Shown: piece after piece, positions 1 through 8,553 of the stretch
How positions within the stretch are numbered: position 1 is the first letter of the stretch
Layout: every line of letters starts with the position of its first letter
Position numbers and translations under genes: made by a program
NCBI GenBank assembly: GCA_003024985.2
Contig: PXIH01S0001682.1
Origin: Euperipatoides rowelli
Lineage: Eukaryota > Onychophora > Udeonychophora > Euonychophora > Peripatopsidae
Strand: one strand, 5' to 3'
DNA: 11,784 nucleotides
The notes under the pieces: generated by a model
Told to the model about the DNA's origin: nothing
Seen by the model: the letters and a program-made list of their open reading frames with translations, nothing else
The model's database searches: none

Positions 1-229
1 TTTTTAGAAACTTTAATGTAACAGGCTTATCGGCCTGGGAACTAAGGATTAAGAATCTTAACTCTTATGTGAGAGAGAGAGAGAGAGTGAGTGATGTCCG
101 TGTAACAGGCTTAAAAATGTTTGATGCCCATGTAACGGGCTTATTCGAAGCCGTGTTCCGAAGCCAGTAACAGCGCCATCTAGTAACTATTTTTAGAAAA
201 TGTTTGATGCCCGTGTAACGGGCTTATTT
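1..229. repeat. Degenerate repeat cluster built on TGTAACRGGCTTA
   Basis: Four related words lie at 17-29, 101-113, 131-143 and 214-226. The copies at 114-145 and 197-228 match at 31 of 32 positions (they differ at 130/213), a spacing of 83 bp. TTTTTAGAAA occurs near two copies (1-10 and 190-199). The last copy contains a short hairpin, GCCCG (209-213) and CGGGC (219-223) around a TGTAA loop. The cluster begins at or before the window edge. It could be a decayed minisatellite or part of a dispersed element; no coding potential is seen. Confidence 0.7.
71..87. repeat. (GA)n microsatellite
   Basis: Eight and a half GA units, followed by the interrupted form TGAGTGA. It lies between two copies of the TGTAACRGGCTTA word. 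Confidence 0.95.
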
Positions 230-1764
230 GCTAGTTTTTATAATTATAAAAAAAATTATTTGCATATGATAACAAAAAACGTTAAACTATCGTGTGTTGG
301 CTAAAACTTTTATAATGCAGTTAGCCAGAGTCTAGAACAATAAAAACAATTTGTCGAGCCCTGCTAAAACTGAATTTTGATGTTTAATTTCTTGTTATTT
401 AAAGGCATCAAAATTTCAGCCATTTGCAACAGTTGACATCTAAGAAACATCTGCTATCATCATTAAAATGGAATAGATGAACATTTCAAATTTTCTGCAT
501 TATTAAATAGTTCTATAGTAATATGAAATTGTTTTATTTTTTATTTTACTTAAGGGGAAAGAACACGGTTTATTTATAAATAAAAAATTAAGTAAAACTC
601 CATTAGTAAGGAAAAAGTCTAAAACAACGCACTTAGGAAATGCATTTTTTTTTCTTTTGCTTTTTTTTTTAAAAAAAATGAAATCTTGCAATAAAATGAA
701 AATTAAACATTACATATTTATTCAGTGTATTTTATTTCTAAGTTTTCTTTTGTTGGATAAGTTTTCTTTTGTTGGATAACTTTTATTTTCATGTAATAAC
801 TTCATTTAGGAAGCAATTACAAATAAAAATGTTTTTTCTTCTTCTTTAATTTCATAAATATAATAATGACTGATCAATTATTTTTTTTAAAGACATTTAA
901 AATATTGCTCTGTGTCAAATATCCAACTACCGTAATAATTACATAAGTCGTACAATTAGAGCAAGTCAGAATCAATTTCTTTCAAAATAAAACTATTTAT
1001 TAATTCAATACTTTTTTCTTTTTTTTTTTTTTTTGCTGTTATTATTATTTTTCTTTTAATTTTTGTTCTTGAAAAACATTATATAGCCTACAGTTCAATT
1101 TTAAATAATTACCGGTAGTTTAATTTTTTTAATGGGAAATGTAATGAAAAAAAAAAAAAATTAGGCCAAAATATCTTCCCTCATATTATTCATCAACAAC
1201 AAAAATTAAAAAATGACTTCAAATAATTCAACACTATCCATTTAAAAGTAATCCACAATTATTTAACATTTTTGTTCCATTATTGTTTAAGTAAAATGTT
1301 TATTTGTTAGCCTATTTATTTATTGGTTCTAAAGATCTTCAACAAATAAGGTGCTCCACAACATATCTGTAGCCTATAATATTATTATCATTTAAACATT
1401 TTCTAGAATTAATAAAAGTTTAAAATTTATAGTCTTTAATCATGTAGGAAAAAAACACTTTCCAAGACCATTGAGAAGTTCTCTTGATGTGCAAAGTCAA
1501 TAAGCCACCAATTATGAAAATCAAAGGAAGAGCTTTTGAAATAAAGGATACAAAAATTAACCACTATAATATAGTTACAGACAAATAAAATAGAAGAAAA
1601 AAACAACAGATTTGTCGAATTTAAAATCACTGAGAACACAACTATAGACATCAAAACAACCTTTAATGATAAATTGGACTTTGGCGTTGGACTATTACAG
1701 GTNCCGAGCAATAATGTTTTGCCACTGCTGAGCAACTATACAATGTTTTTAAACAGAGAAACAA
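230..1764. other. AT-rich stretch without recognisable genes
   Basis: I see only AT-rich DNA with many A and T runs, for example the T run at 1019-1034. There is a 19-bp tandem duplication near 741-778 and a TACCGGTA palindrome at 1110-1117. A 99-codon minus-strand open frame (1436-1735) has the Phe/Leu/Ile/Ser-rich composition expected from AT-rich noncoding DNA and shows no motif, so it is not called as a gene. One base at 1703 is N. Confidence 0.6.
741..778. repeat. 19-bp tandem duplication, two exact copies
   Basis: AGTTTTCTTTTGTTGGATA occurs at 741-759 and again, directly adjacent, at 760-778. It is an exact two-copy tandem repeat in otherwise unique AT-rich DNA, consistent with recent slippage. 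Confidence 0.9.
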
Positions 1765-1895
1765 AATAACAACCCCGCAAAAATTTGCTGGCTTCAACCC
1801 CATCCCAAACCAGGGCTATGCCTCTGGAACCACATTAGAGGGATACTACCCTCCAAAACATCTTGCCTCCACCTGGCTTTTAGGCACCAGCTGAA
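1765..1895. other. GC-richer block of unknown origin
   Basis: This roughly 130-bp block stands out from its AT-rich surroundings. On the minus strand there is a 35-codon open frame rich in Trp and Gly that starts with ATG near 1901 and ends near 1795; the frame beside it is broken by two stops. A small hairpin, GAGGG (1838-1842) with CCCTC (1849-1853), lies inside. The composition and broken frames suggest a transposon or pseudogene fragment, but I recognise no family. Confidence 0.35.
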
Positions 1896-2690
1896 AAACA
1901 TGCTAAAATAAAATCAATATCAAAGTCCTATTATTTTTTATATGGACACACATTAACTTGTTTCTGCAATATAAGAAATCCATTTTGTTTTTTCAATAAA
2001 CAATTACCAATATTGCATTTTATAATGCTTTATTGGATTACAAACAAACAAAAAGTTACTTGCTTTCATAAAGCCTAATATGAGCATCCTTTTTAATAAC
2101 AAAATAGGCTAGGTTTTTTTTTAAAAAAAAAAAAACAATGGCATGATATTTCAAAAATGTTATGAGTTACTAGGGAGATATTTACTTATTACAATAAATA
2201 TGAGGTTGTTTTCTCTAGACATACTGTAGTACCGGTAATAGCTTAATAATCAAAAGAAAAGAATTGGTCAAATGTGGAAAATGATTCTCAATTTCTAAGT
2301 ATCTCAAGCAAGAATAATAAGTAAATAGTGTCTTCTAAATAGCCTAGCAGTTAAGTTCTCAAGCTGTTGTGTCTCAGGCTTCCTATAATCAATAACTTTC
2401 CATTATTGTTTAAGAAATAGTTGTTATCTTACAGGTTTAATTTGATACAGCAGCTGAAAATAAAAGTTTTTACTTTCTTCACTAAAAACAACCTCAAGAA
2501 ATCTTAGCTATTGAAGATACAGTACCACTGTATAACAAAGAAATAATGTTTATTAAGATACACATATGGTTTAAATATTATAACAAATCAGTTTATAGAT
2601 AGCCCACACATCACTTATTTCTACTAAATTGGCACTGTGTTTTTGTTATTGCAGGAAACACAAGTTTTATTTGTTTATTTTGGTTGTTTC
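1896..2690. other. AT-rich stretch without recognisable genes
   Basis: Nothing beyond short simple runs is visible. There is a TACCGGTA palindrome at 2230-2237 and a 7-bp hairpin, ATACAGT (2517-2523) with ACTGTAT (2527-2533), separated by ACC. Confidence 0.6.
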
Positions 2691-2795
2691 AATTCTCACC
2701 ACTAGAGGGCCAATATAGTGTAATATTTAAACAGACTTGCATTCCTCAAAAAACACATCGTCGCCAACTAACAATTAGAGTCATTGTCATATATC

Positions 2796-2939
2796 ATGAG
2801 CGGGTATGGGGGCCGTTTCATCCATTTTGGATTCAACTATACTTGTGTAAGTAACCATTTAACTATGCAGCCCTCTTGGAAGTTGTGCTTTTGGAAATTT
2901 GGGCAACTGGACTGTAGAGTTTCAATGTTTAAGTGGTAG
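2796..2939 (+). other. Candidate 47-codon ORF or first exon, Gly/Tyr start
   Basis: An ATG at 2796 opens a frame that begins MSGYGGRFIHFGFNYTC and stops with TAG at 2937-2939; an in-frame stop lies upstream at 2769-2771. The region is clearly richer in G+C than its flanks. After 17 codons the sequence is a consensus splice donor (GTAAGT at 2847-2852) in phase 0, so the real coding part could be only 2796-2846 as a first exon. A CCACTAGAGGGC word lies about 90 bp upstream. I do not recognise the peptide and see no matching downstream exon. The same DNA resembles, in inverted orientation, part of the frame at 2997-3152, so it may instead be one arm of a fold-back repeat. Confidence 0.2.
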
Positions 2940-2996
2940 ATAATATCCATTTATTATATTAGACTTAATTTTATTTATTAGCATCACTGTGGATAG

Positions 2997-3152
2997 TTAT
3001 ATGAAGAACATTTCTCCGTAAGGCCTCCATCGAATAGGTATTAAACTGTTTTCCCATTTTACTGTGAGGCGACCACCGTACGGTTTTCTTCCAGCTGTAT
3101 ATGCAGGGCTTTTTAAGCATAGTGTTCCCAGTTTACCATAAAGCCAACCCCC
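2997..3152 (-). other. Coding-like minus-strand open frame with internal repeat
   Basis: This frame is open for 51 codons between stops at 3153-3155 and 2997-2999 on the minus strand. Its composition is protein-like, rich in Gly, Trp, Arg, Lys and Pro, unlike the Phe/Ile/Asn/Lys bias of random frames here. It falls into two similar halves: residues 1-25 start GGWLYGKLGTL and end GRKPY, and residues 26-50 start GGRLTVKWENS and contain RWRPYGE. The shared pattern is GG-x-L-x-x-K, then R-x-PYG. No start Met precedes it, so it would have to be an internal or last exon. A minus-strand AG lies just upstream but has no pyrimidine tract. It could equally be the relic of an unrecognised mobile element. 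Confidence 0.25.
3046..3151. repeat. Diverged 75-bp direct repeat, two units
   Basis: The blocks 3046-3076 and 3121-3151 align without gaps at 21 of 31 positions, many mismatches being transitions. A weaker related block is at 3007-3028. The 75-bp spacing equals 25 codons and keeps the frame of the minus-strand open frame at 2997-3152, so the repeat could be protein-level. Confidence 0.4.
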
Positions 3153-3155
3153 TTA

Positions 3156-4184
3156 TGTTTTATTATTGAAGTTTATAAAAACAATACATGCTCAAAAAAT
3201 AATTGAAAATAAATTGTGAAATAACAAACTACAATGATAAATGAAGAAATATAAAAGAAAAACATTAAAAAAGTATTTTTTTTTTTTTTGCTAACATATC
3301 AGACACAGAAAATTAATACATTACAAAGATATTATACTATCTAAAAATTACGGGACAATATAAGATCACCAAGACACCAACTCTCAAAAATTAAAATGCA
3401 TTTATCAAATAAATAAAAAAATTAAACTTCATGGAAAATATTAACTTTGGGTTGATGTATCTGATTTTGAAAATAAAATTACTACCTATCTGGTTTTGCA
3501 AACTAATTTCTTGAATTCTAAGATCTAAAACCAGGTTAAATAAGATTGATTTGAAACTTTATATTTTATCGGTGCATAAAGGGTACACAAAGATGTCAAA
3601 AATGCAATTACCTCAATTTTGAAAAAAAAAAAGGTGATGTAGGTGACTAAACGACTTGTATATAATGTAAAAGAACCACCAAAAATATATTTATGAAATT
3701 TTTTAACAGCAAAAAGTACATAAAGTGGTTCTTAATCCCATTGTACATAATTTCTTTCAACTATTAGAGAGCAAATGTGATGCAAAAGTAATGTGTGTCT
3801 GTGCCATCTAGAAAAACATTGAGTTAATACTGCTCCTATCCTCAGGTTGAGGCATAAAAAACAACAATACTTGGTAGTGAAAGACCATGATGTTTTAACA
3901 TGTTGTTAGTAATTGCTTCTTTTACTAAATTAAAAATTCAGTAGGCTATATCTGATATACTGTAGATATGATCATTCTCTGATGCATATTGTAATATATT
4001 TCTTACAGGGGTGCAAATTGCACAAGTATGTCTGAATGGGATTTAAAAAACAGCAAATACTGTAGGCTATAGGCTAATAATGATGAGCAAATGTACATGC
4101 AGCCATCATTTATTTGAGAGTGGCACATTTAACCCATCATTTATTGAAAACCGTAATTTCCTGAAACGCATCATAATATAAGCA
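3156..4184. other. AT-rich stretch without recognisable genes
   Basis: No open frames or motifs are supportable. It holds a T run (3276-3289), two TAGGCTATA words (3942-3950 and 4063-4071), and a 12-bp direct repeat CCATCATTTATT at 4103-4114 and 4134-4145. Confidence 0.6.
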
Positions 4185-4385
4185 TGGTTCACTTACCGAG
4201 AATTAGCACTGAATTCCGATTGTCAGTAAAATGGCACCATTTTAGAGTTCAAAATCTGAAATTTTAGGGACTTAAAAAAAATGGCATGGTGACTTACGAC
4301 CACTATTTTTCAGCGACTTCATGTAGCAAAATTAAAAACATAGAAAAAGAAAATAGCTATGCAAGTGCGCTGGTGCACTTACCAG
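4185..4385. repeat. Three spaced TGGTKCACTTACC-like words
   Basis: Related words occur at 4185-4200 (TGGTTCACTTACCGAG), 4287-4300 (TGGTGACTTACGAC) and 4371-4385 (TGGTGCACTTACCAG), spaced 102 and 84 bp. A small hairpin, AAGTGC (4363-4368) with GCACTT (4375-4380), overlaps the last one. TAAAATGG-CA-CCATTTTA (4227-4244) is another inverted repeat between them. They look like remnants of a decayed tandem repeat or dispersed element just upstream of the LINE fragment. Confidence 0.4.
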
Positions 4386-4447
4386 ACTCTAAGCGTTAAC
4401 AGTTTTAGAGCCTATAACAATAAATGACACTATTATAAAAAAAAGTA

Positions 4448-5040
4448 ACGTCACATAAAGACCTAGGAGTTACACTAGAAGACAACTTAAGTTTCAAAAT
4501 GCACTCTGGTGTTCTAGGCAAAACTATTAAAAGAAAATGGGTTATGTAAAAAGCTTCATAAAACATATAGATACAAATACATTCAGAATCATTTATCGAA
4601 TTATATCCAACCTACCATTGATTACTGTTCAACAATAATAGGATATACAAATAAAAGAGATGTTATAAACCTAGACAGAATGTTCAGTGGTCTAACAAAA
4701 CAATTATTAAACTCAAATTTAAAAATTACAAAACTAGGTACTTGGAAATCAACATTCTNACACCATACCAAAGAAGCATATATAATGACCTCATCTACAT
4801 GTATAATAAAATTATAGTTCAAAATAATGCTGAAAAGATATATAATATTGTAAAAAAATATGGTAATAAGAGTAACAGATATAAAATCTCTATAAAGAAG
4901 AAAAAATCTAAAAGATCAAACACCTCTGTCAAAATTTGTAGTGTAGCAATTTGGAACTGCAGTATCTGGGTGAAGAGTTTTTTTCAGGTTCATTGAACAG
5001 TTTTAAAAAGAAAGTTGACAGATATTTATTTACTAATTGC
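4448..5040 (+). pseudogene. LINE reverse transcriptase C-terminus, frameshifted
   Basis: The C-terminal third of a LINE reverse transcriptase can be followed in order across all three forward frames. HKDLGVTLEDNLSF (from 4454) corresponds to the KDLGV block after the catalytic domain. GYVKSFIKHID (from 4540) follows in another frame. YIQPTIDYCSTIIGYTNKRD (about 4602-4661) matches the 'YxxPxLEYCSxxW' block, continuing through LDRMFSGLTKQLL. IYNDLIYMYNKII (from about 4769) matches the 'RRxxxDLxxxYKIxxG' block. VAIWNCSIW and then SLNSFKKKVDRYLF (4990-5031) match the terminal 'xxWNxLPxxVxxxxSLNxFKxxLDxYL'. At least four frameshifts and several stops make it dead. The catalytic YxDD region is not present. 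The matching blocks and their order are strong evidence for a LINE; the exact clade is inference. One codon at 4759 contains an N. Confidence 0.85.
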
Positions 5041-5239
5041 AGTCCTCCAATGTTGGATTTCTAGATTGTCCTGTCAACTTATTTTCAGGTCCTCTGTTTT
5101 GAGAGTATTTGGAATTTTTTTTAGTAATTTTTGTTCTCTTTATCTGTATTGTTTTTGTTTATTTCATATACTCACTAACCATATGTATAAGAAATACTTC
5201 TTACACATTAAAGGTTATTATTATTGTTATTATTGTTAT
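4448..5239 (+). mobile_element. 5'-truncated LINE, CR1/Jockey-like, 3' end with AT-rich tail
   Basis: The segment contains the last part of a non-LTR reverse transcriptase ORF (4448-5040), an untranslated stretch, and a tail of TTATTG/ATT units from about 5216. Truncation at the 5' end and a short microsatellite tail are typical of CR1/Jockey-group LINEs. The upstream edge is judged only by where the protein match starts, so it is approximate. I did not find target-site duplications. Confidence 0.75.
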
Positions 5240-5283
5240 TATTATTATTATTATTATTATTAATAATAATAATAATAATAATA
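5240..5283. repeat. 44-bp perfect palindrome, (ATT)7/(AAT)7
   Basis: Seven ATT units (5241-5261) meet seven AAT units (5262-5282) at a centre between 5261 and 5262; one more pair (T5240/A5283) extends it to 44 bp. It sits at the end of the LINE tail, which starts as TTATTG units at about 5216. It may form a cruciform, or may be the junction of two oppositely oriented ATT tails. Confidence 0.95.
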
Positions 5284-5800
5284 GATGGTGCTATATCTTA
5301 ACTTTAATTTATGTCAAATTATGACACAAAAAATATGACATCTGAATCCAAAATAGCTGTGGGATCATACTTGCTTGGTTATAATATAAAATCCATTAAA
5401 TTAAAAATAAAATAAAAAAATAAATTAAAAAGATGAAGGTGGCGCATTTGTCATGTGAATTATCCTAAAATGGACTAAAAGTGCTAAGTAGGCACACTCA
5501 GTAATGGTACAGTTCCAGAATTTAGAGCATGAAATATGAGTGGCACATGTACCTGGGGTGGTGTCAACAGACAGCATTTTAAATTATATTGCTCCCATTA
5601 CTTTGTATTGAAAAAAAACACCCCGTCCCATGATGCAGTTGAATATCATTGACATGTAAACATTTAATAAATTTTAATAAAGTAGAGTATTTTTTTTTAT
5701 TTATTTATTTAAGCAGGTTTAATTCCTTTATATAAAAATTACCCTTTGTATTGTGAGCTTACAATTAGTCTACTATAGTTTATGGTGCAAGCAAATAGCC
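5284..5800. other. Unassigned AT-rich DNA
   Basis: No gene is visible. GAGTGGCACAT at 5539-5549 also occurs at 4118-4128, upstream of the LINE fragment, hinting that the LINE may lie between related repeat DNA. A TTTA-rich run ends at 5710. Confidence 0.5.
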
Positions 5801-6265
5801 TCCTAGTACATGGGTTCTGAAACTTTTGCATTTCTGTACCATTAAATAAATGCTAAAAATTCAGACTTTGGCAGCCTAAGTAGGTGTTTAAATTCCAAGG
5901 ACAAACATAATAAAATAATATAGTAAAAAAAAAATCTAAGTTTTATTGCACATATAAGCTATTATTGACTTTTATTCAATGTCCATTTTCATTTTCCACA
6001 ATCTTAAACCTGTCAATCATTTAAAATGTAATATCAAATATACTAAGAACATCATAACTTAACTAATTGCACAATGATTAATTAATATGTACACTGAGAA
6101 CTATTGATAACCAAATGCAAAAAACGCATTTTATAGCAAAAAAAAATGTGGATTCATAATGCACTGGATATCTGTCTTTTTGTTACATCTCTGTGTACAA
6201 CTTGTGACAACCTAATGTACCACTAGTGGTACATTTACCACAGTTTGTGAATCCCTGGGCTAGTG
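5801..6265. mobile_element. Probable hAT MITE (about 449 bp) with imperfect TSD
   Basis: The left end, CATGGGTTCTGAAAC (from 5809), and the reverse complement of the right end, CAGGGATTCACAAAC (from 6257 inward), are an imperfect terminal inverted repeat; both arms also carry TGTACC about 25-27 bp in. The flanking 8-mers TCCTAGTA (5801-5808) and GGCTAGTG (6258-6265) share CTAGT, as expected for an old hAT 8-bp duplication. CAGGGRTTCTCAAAC-like ends are common in hAT elements. The interior has no coding potential, so the element is non-autonomous. Family assignment is inference; the end structure is read directly. Confidence 0.65.
6214..6235. repeat. 22-bp perfect palindrome
   Basis: AATGTACCACTAGTGGTACA plus TT at 6214-6235 equals its own reverse complement. 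It lies 22 bp inside the right end of the 5809-6257 MITE, where hAT elements often carry subterminal protein-binding repeats. Confidence 0.95.
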
Positions 6266-6607
6266 TATAAGTATTATAATGAATGTTGCTTGCTAGGCTA
6301 TATTGTGTGAATTAAAATAAATTAGGCTTCATTATAAGTCTAACTCATAATTCCTTGAAAAACTGATAAATAAATAGACTGCACAACAGGATTCCATAAA
6401 AGTGATGACTTTCAGGTATATATTTATTTATTCAAACTTAGGAAATCGTAATTACATAAAAAGGCCTTTCCCAAAAAACATGTGGCCCTTTTTTACACCA
6501 TCAAACAATAAAGATGATTAGTTAAATAAATAAAATAAATACAAAGTACAATTAAATAAAAATAACTCAAGTACAGAGTTACCCAAATCATAAAAAAAGT
6601 CTTACTC
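6266..6607. other. Unassigned AT-rich DNA between two hAT elements
   Basis: No gene is visible. On the minus strand it reads through a GGCC-containing stretch (6463-6486) towards TTGAATAAATAAATATATAC at about 6417-6437. That resembles the tail of a LINE or a polyadenylation region, but no coding block supports it. Confidence 0.4.
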
Positions 6608-6615
6608 ATCCAGGT
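6608..6615. repeat. 8-bp target-site duplication, left copy (ATCCAGGT)
   Basis: ATCCAGGT directly precedes the CAGGGGTACC end of the hAT element and is identical to 9742-9749, directly after the other end. An 8-bp duplication is the hAT hallmark. Confidence 0.85.
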
Positions 6616-6631
6616 CAGGGGTACCGATCCC

Positions 6632-6683
6632 TCCCCCCAAACCATTTGATGAATTCCCCCCAAAACTATTAAAGACTCCCCCC
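6632..6683. repeat. Three C6 runs at 22-23 bp spacing, hAT subterminal region
   Basis: CCCCCC runs start at 6633, 6656 and 6678, each preceded by T; the first two are followed by an A run. Spacing is close to two helical turns. A similar word, TCCCCTCCAAAA, sits near the other end (9681-9692). Subterminal repeats are transposase-binding sites in studied hAT elements; that role here is inference. Confidence 0.5.
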
Positions 6684-6823
6684 ACCCTCAAAAGAGAAGC
6701 AATTGTGTTGAACTACTAAACACTAATTACAATAAAAAACAAATCACATTAATCAAAATCAGTATATATACTACAGTTTCCTTTAATCAATCAAAATATT
6801 TACAGTGTGATGCCTTAGGCGTC

Positions 6824-8355
6824 TTATTGCCAAAAAGTCCAGGAGTCACTTCTACATAAGTAATTTCTTCCTGACTGGTGTAGAGAGAGAGCTAGTTGAT
6901 CTATTAAATCCTTGTAAACAACTTTATCCAACACAGATTTATCAGAAGCCAAAATCATCATGCAGGATAGCCAATCATCAAACATTTACTTCTGATTCTG
7001 TCCTTGATAAAATGTACTTTATAAATGCATGCTCTGCAGAGCATCTTGTAACAGGGAGGGTTACCAAATTCTTGTATATTATGGCCAAATTGAAAAATGA
7101 TGAAATCTGTGTGGTCAGCCGGAATGGTTCCATGAAGCCATTGGTGATCCACAGTTTGTCTTTGTCTTTACATCCAACTGATATTCCGCTTCCGTTTTGT
7201 CTGCAACTTCAATTTTGGTGTCAGTTTCACCATCTTCATGTTGTTCCATCATCATGTGTTTAAGTTTCTTTTTTGAAAGTCAAATCTGTCACATCAATAT
7301 CTTTTTCCATGTTGAAATACAATTCCTGGAAAATGTTGAATTCTGAAGCTACTTTGATCGGAATCCAAACCATAAGTCTCACATAGGTTGCAGATATCAT
7401 AGGAGCCGACTTGAATTCTTGTGGAATGCTATGGTCCTCTTTCTGCTTGCTCGTTCCACAATACTTTGTTGCATGAACAAATCCATTTCTTTCAACATGT
7501 TAACAGTCTTCGTATCAAAGTGATCTTCCAGTTGCAGTAAGAGGTAACCCAGAATTGCATTTTACATGGCAGGTTGCAGGAGAAACCACCCATGTCCTCC
7601 GTGTTCGAGTTCATCAACCCCAATTTCTTGCAATGTTTAAGCCTCTTCTTTTCAGCTACAAAGGAGGGGAAATGCAGAAATTGCTATATTTCAGTTTGGA
7701 CTTCAGACCATCCTTTATCTGTTCTGAGATGCTTTAGTTCTGTTGTTACATCCACTAAAATTACTTTCGAAGATTCCAGATTGATCACAACCCCTTGTAA
7801 TGTTACTGTGATGGGTATGTGAACATGAAAAATCTTCATACAGATGACAAATACAGTGGTCAATTATTTTTTAGTCCTGATGCAGAAGTGGCTGATTCTC
7901 TGTCCATGGTTTTGTGTTCAGAAACAATGTAAGAGCTTCAATGGTTTCATTAAAGCAGTCATATAGTGTTTGGCAGGCTGCATATTTGCTGATCTATCAT
8001 GTTGTAGAAACATGCTTCAGTCTCTTCTTAGGCTTGTTGTGATCAGAAGAAGTTTGGAGAACTTCCACAAACACAGTGTGGTGATGATGATCAGTCATAA
8101 AGACATAAATCTCTTCCAGAATTCCAAAGAAGTTCTCCACAGCAATGCATAATTCCACAATTTTCTCTATGACTAGGGTAAACCGATGGCATGGCACCAT
8201 ATGTAAAGTTCCTTAGGGCATTCTTCTTGAACGCATCTCTTCATGCCGTTATACTGGGCTCGCATATTGTCAGCTTTATCATAACTTTGACCGACAAGCA
8301 ACTGCACAATTAAGTCGAGATCCTTCACTTCAGAAAACAGAGAGCTGCTAGTCAT
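6824..8355 (-). pseudogene. hAT transposase, ZMYM/DUF4371 type, N-terminally truncated and frameshifted
   Basis: Reading the minus strand from 8355 downward, the blocks of a ZMYM1-like (DUF4371) hAT transposase appear in order but in changing frames. LDLIVQLLVGQSYDKADNM matches the 'LDxxxLVGQxYDGAxNM' block with its conserved Asp. CPKELYIWCHA, then after a frameshift near 8190 HRFTLVIE, matches 'CPxAxYxHCxAHxLNLVL'. ENFFGILEEIYVFMT follows, then KKRLKHVSTT, where the family has 'LKRLSDTRW'. A helical insertion-domain-like segment follows (ELKHLRTDKGWSEVQ, near 7700). At the C-terminus, NLAIIYKNLVTLPVTRCSAE (7029-7088; LPVT at 7047-7058) and HAFIKYILSRTESEVNV match the hAT dimerisation domain, including the conserved 'xAExxF' acidic block often given as the last catalytic acid. 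The last frame ends at a TAA at 6824-6826. Several stops and frameshifts make it non-functional. The BED/TTF zinc finger and first catalytic segment are missing. It lies inside the 6616-9741 element, which it presumably once mobilised. Confidence 0.9.
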
Positions 8356-8553
8356 CTTTCAACTTGTAAATACTCTCACTAGCCATTCACATGAACAGGG
8401 GAGAGGACTCGCATCAGTTTCGTCTTCAATATATCACAATAAGACGACAGTAGGATGGAATCTTGACTTGAGTTTACATAAATAAATTTATGGTTCATAA
8501 TAATTATAATTTCATTTTTAGGATATAGGAATTAAAATGATTTGTATTGTGGG

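Noticed and set aside
1-229. CRISPR-like array
   Set aside because: Copies are degenerate, irregularly spaced and in an evident eukaryotic setting.
1436-1735. 99-codon minus-strand open frame
   Set aside because: Phe, Leu, Ile and Ser dominate, as expected in AT-rich noncoding DNA; it contains an N and shows no domain or splice context.
3276-3302. T run plus CTAAC...CAG as a splice acceptor for the 2796 exon
   Set aside because: The reading frame after it runs into a stop after 13 codons with no protein-like composition.
5015-5324. Two plus-strand frames ending in poly-Tyr or poly-Ile
   Set aside because: They are translations of the LINE untranslated region and the ATT microsatellite.
7596-7615. 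GTTCGAGTTC resembling a tRNA B box
   Set aside because: No acceptor stem, A box or anticodon arm around it; it lies within the transposase remnant.
7012-8152. Several plus-strand open frames of 60-83 codons
   Set aside because: They are antisense shadows of the minus-strand hAT transposase remnant, which has the recognisable blocks.
8275-8282. TTTATCAT as the partner duplication for the CACCACTG end at 8911
   Set aside because: It is not followed by a CAG terminus and lies inside the conserved transposase block.
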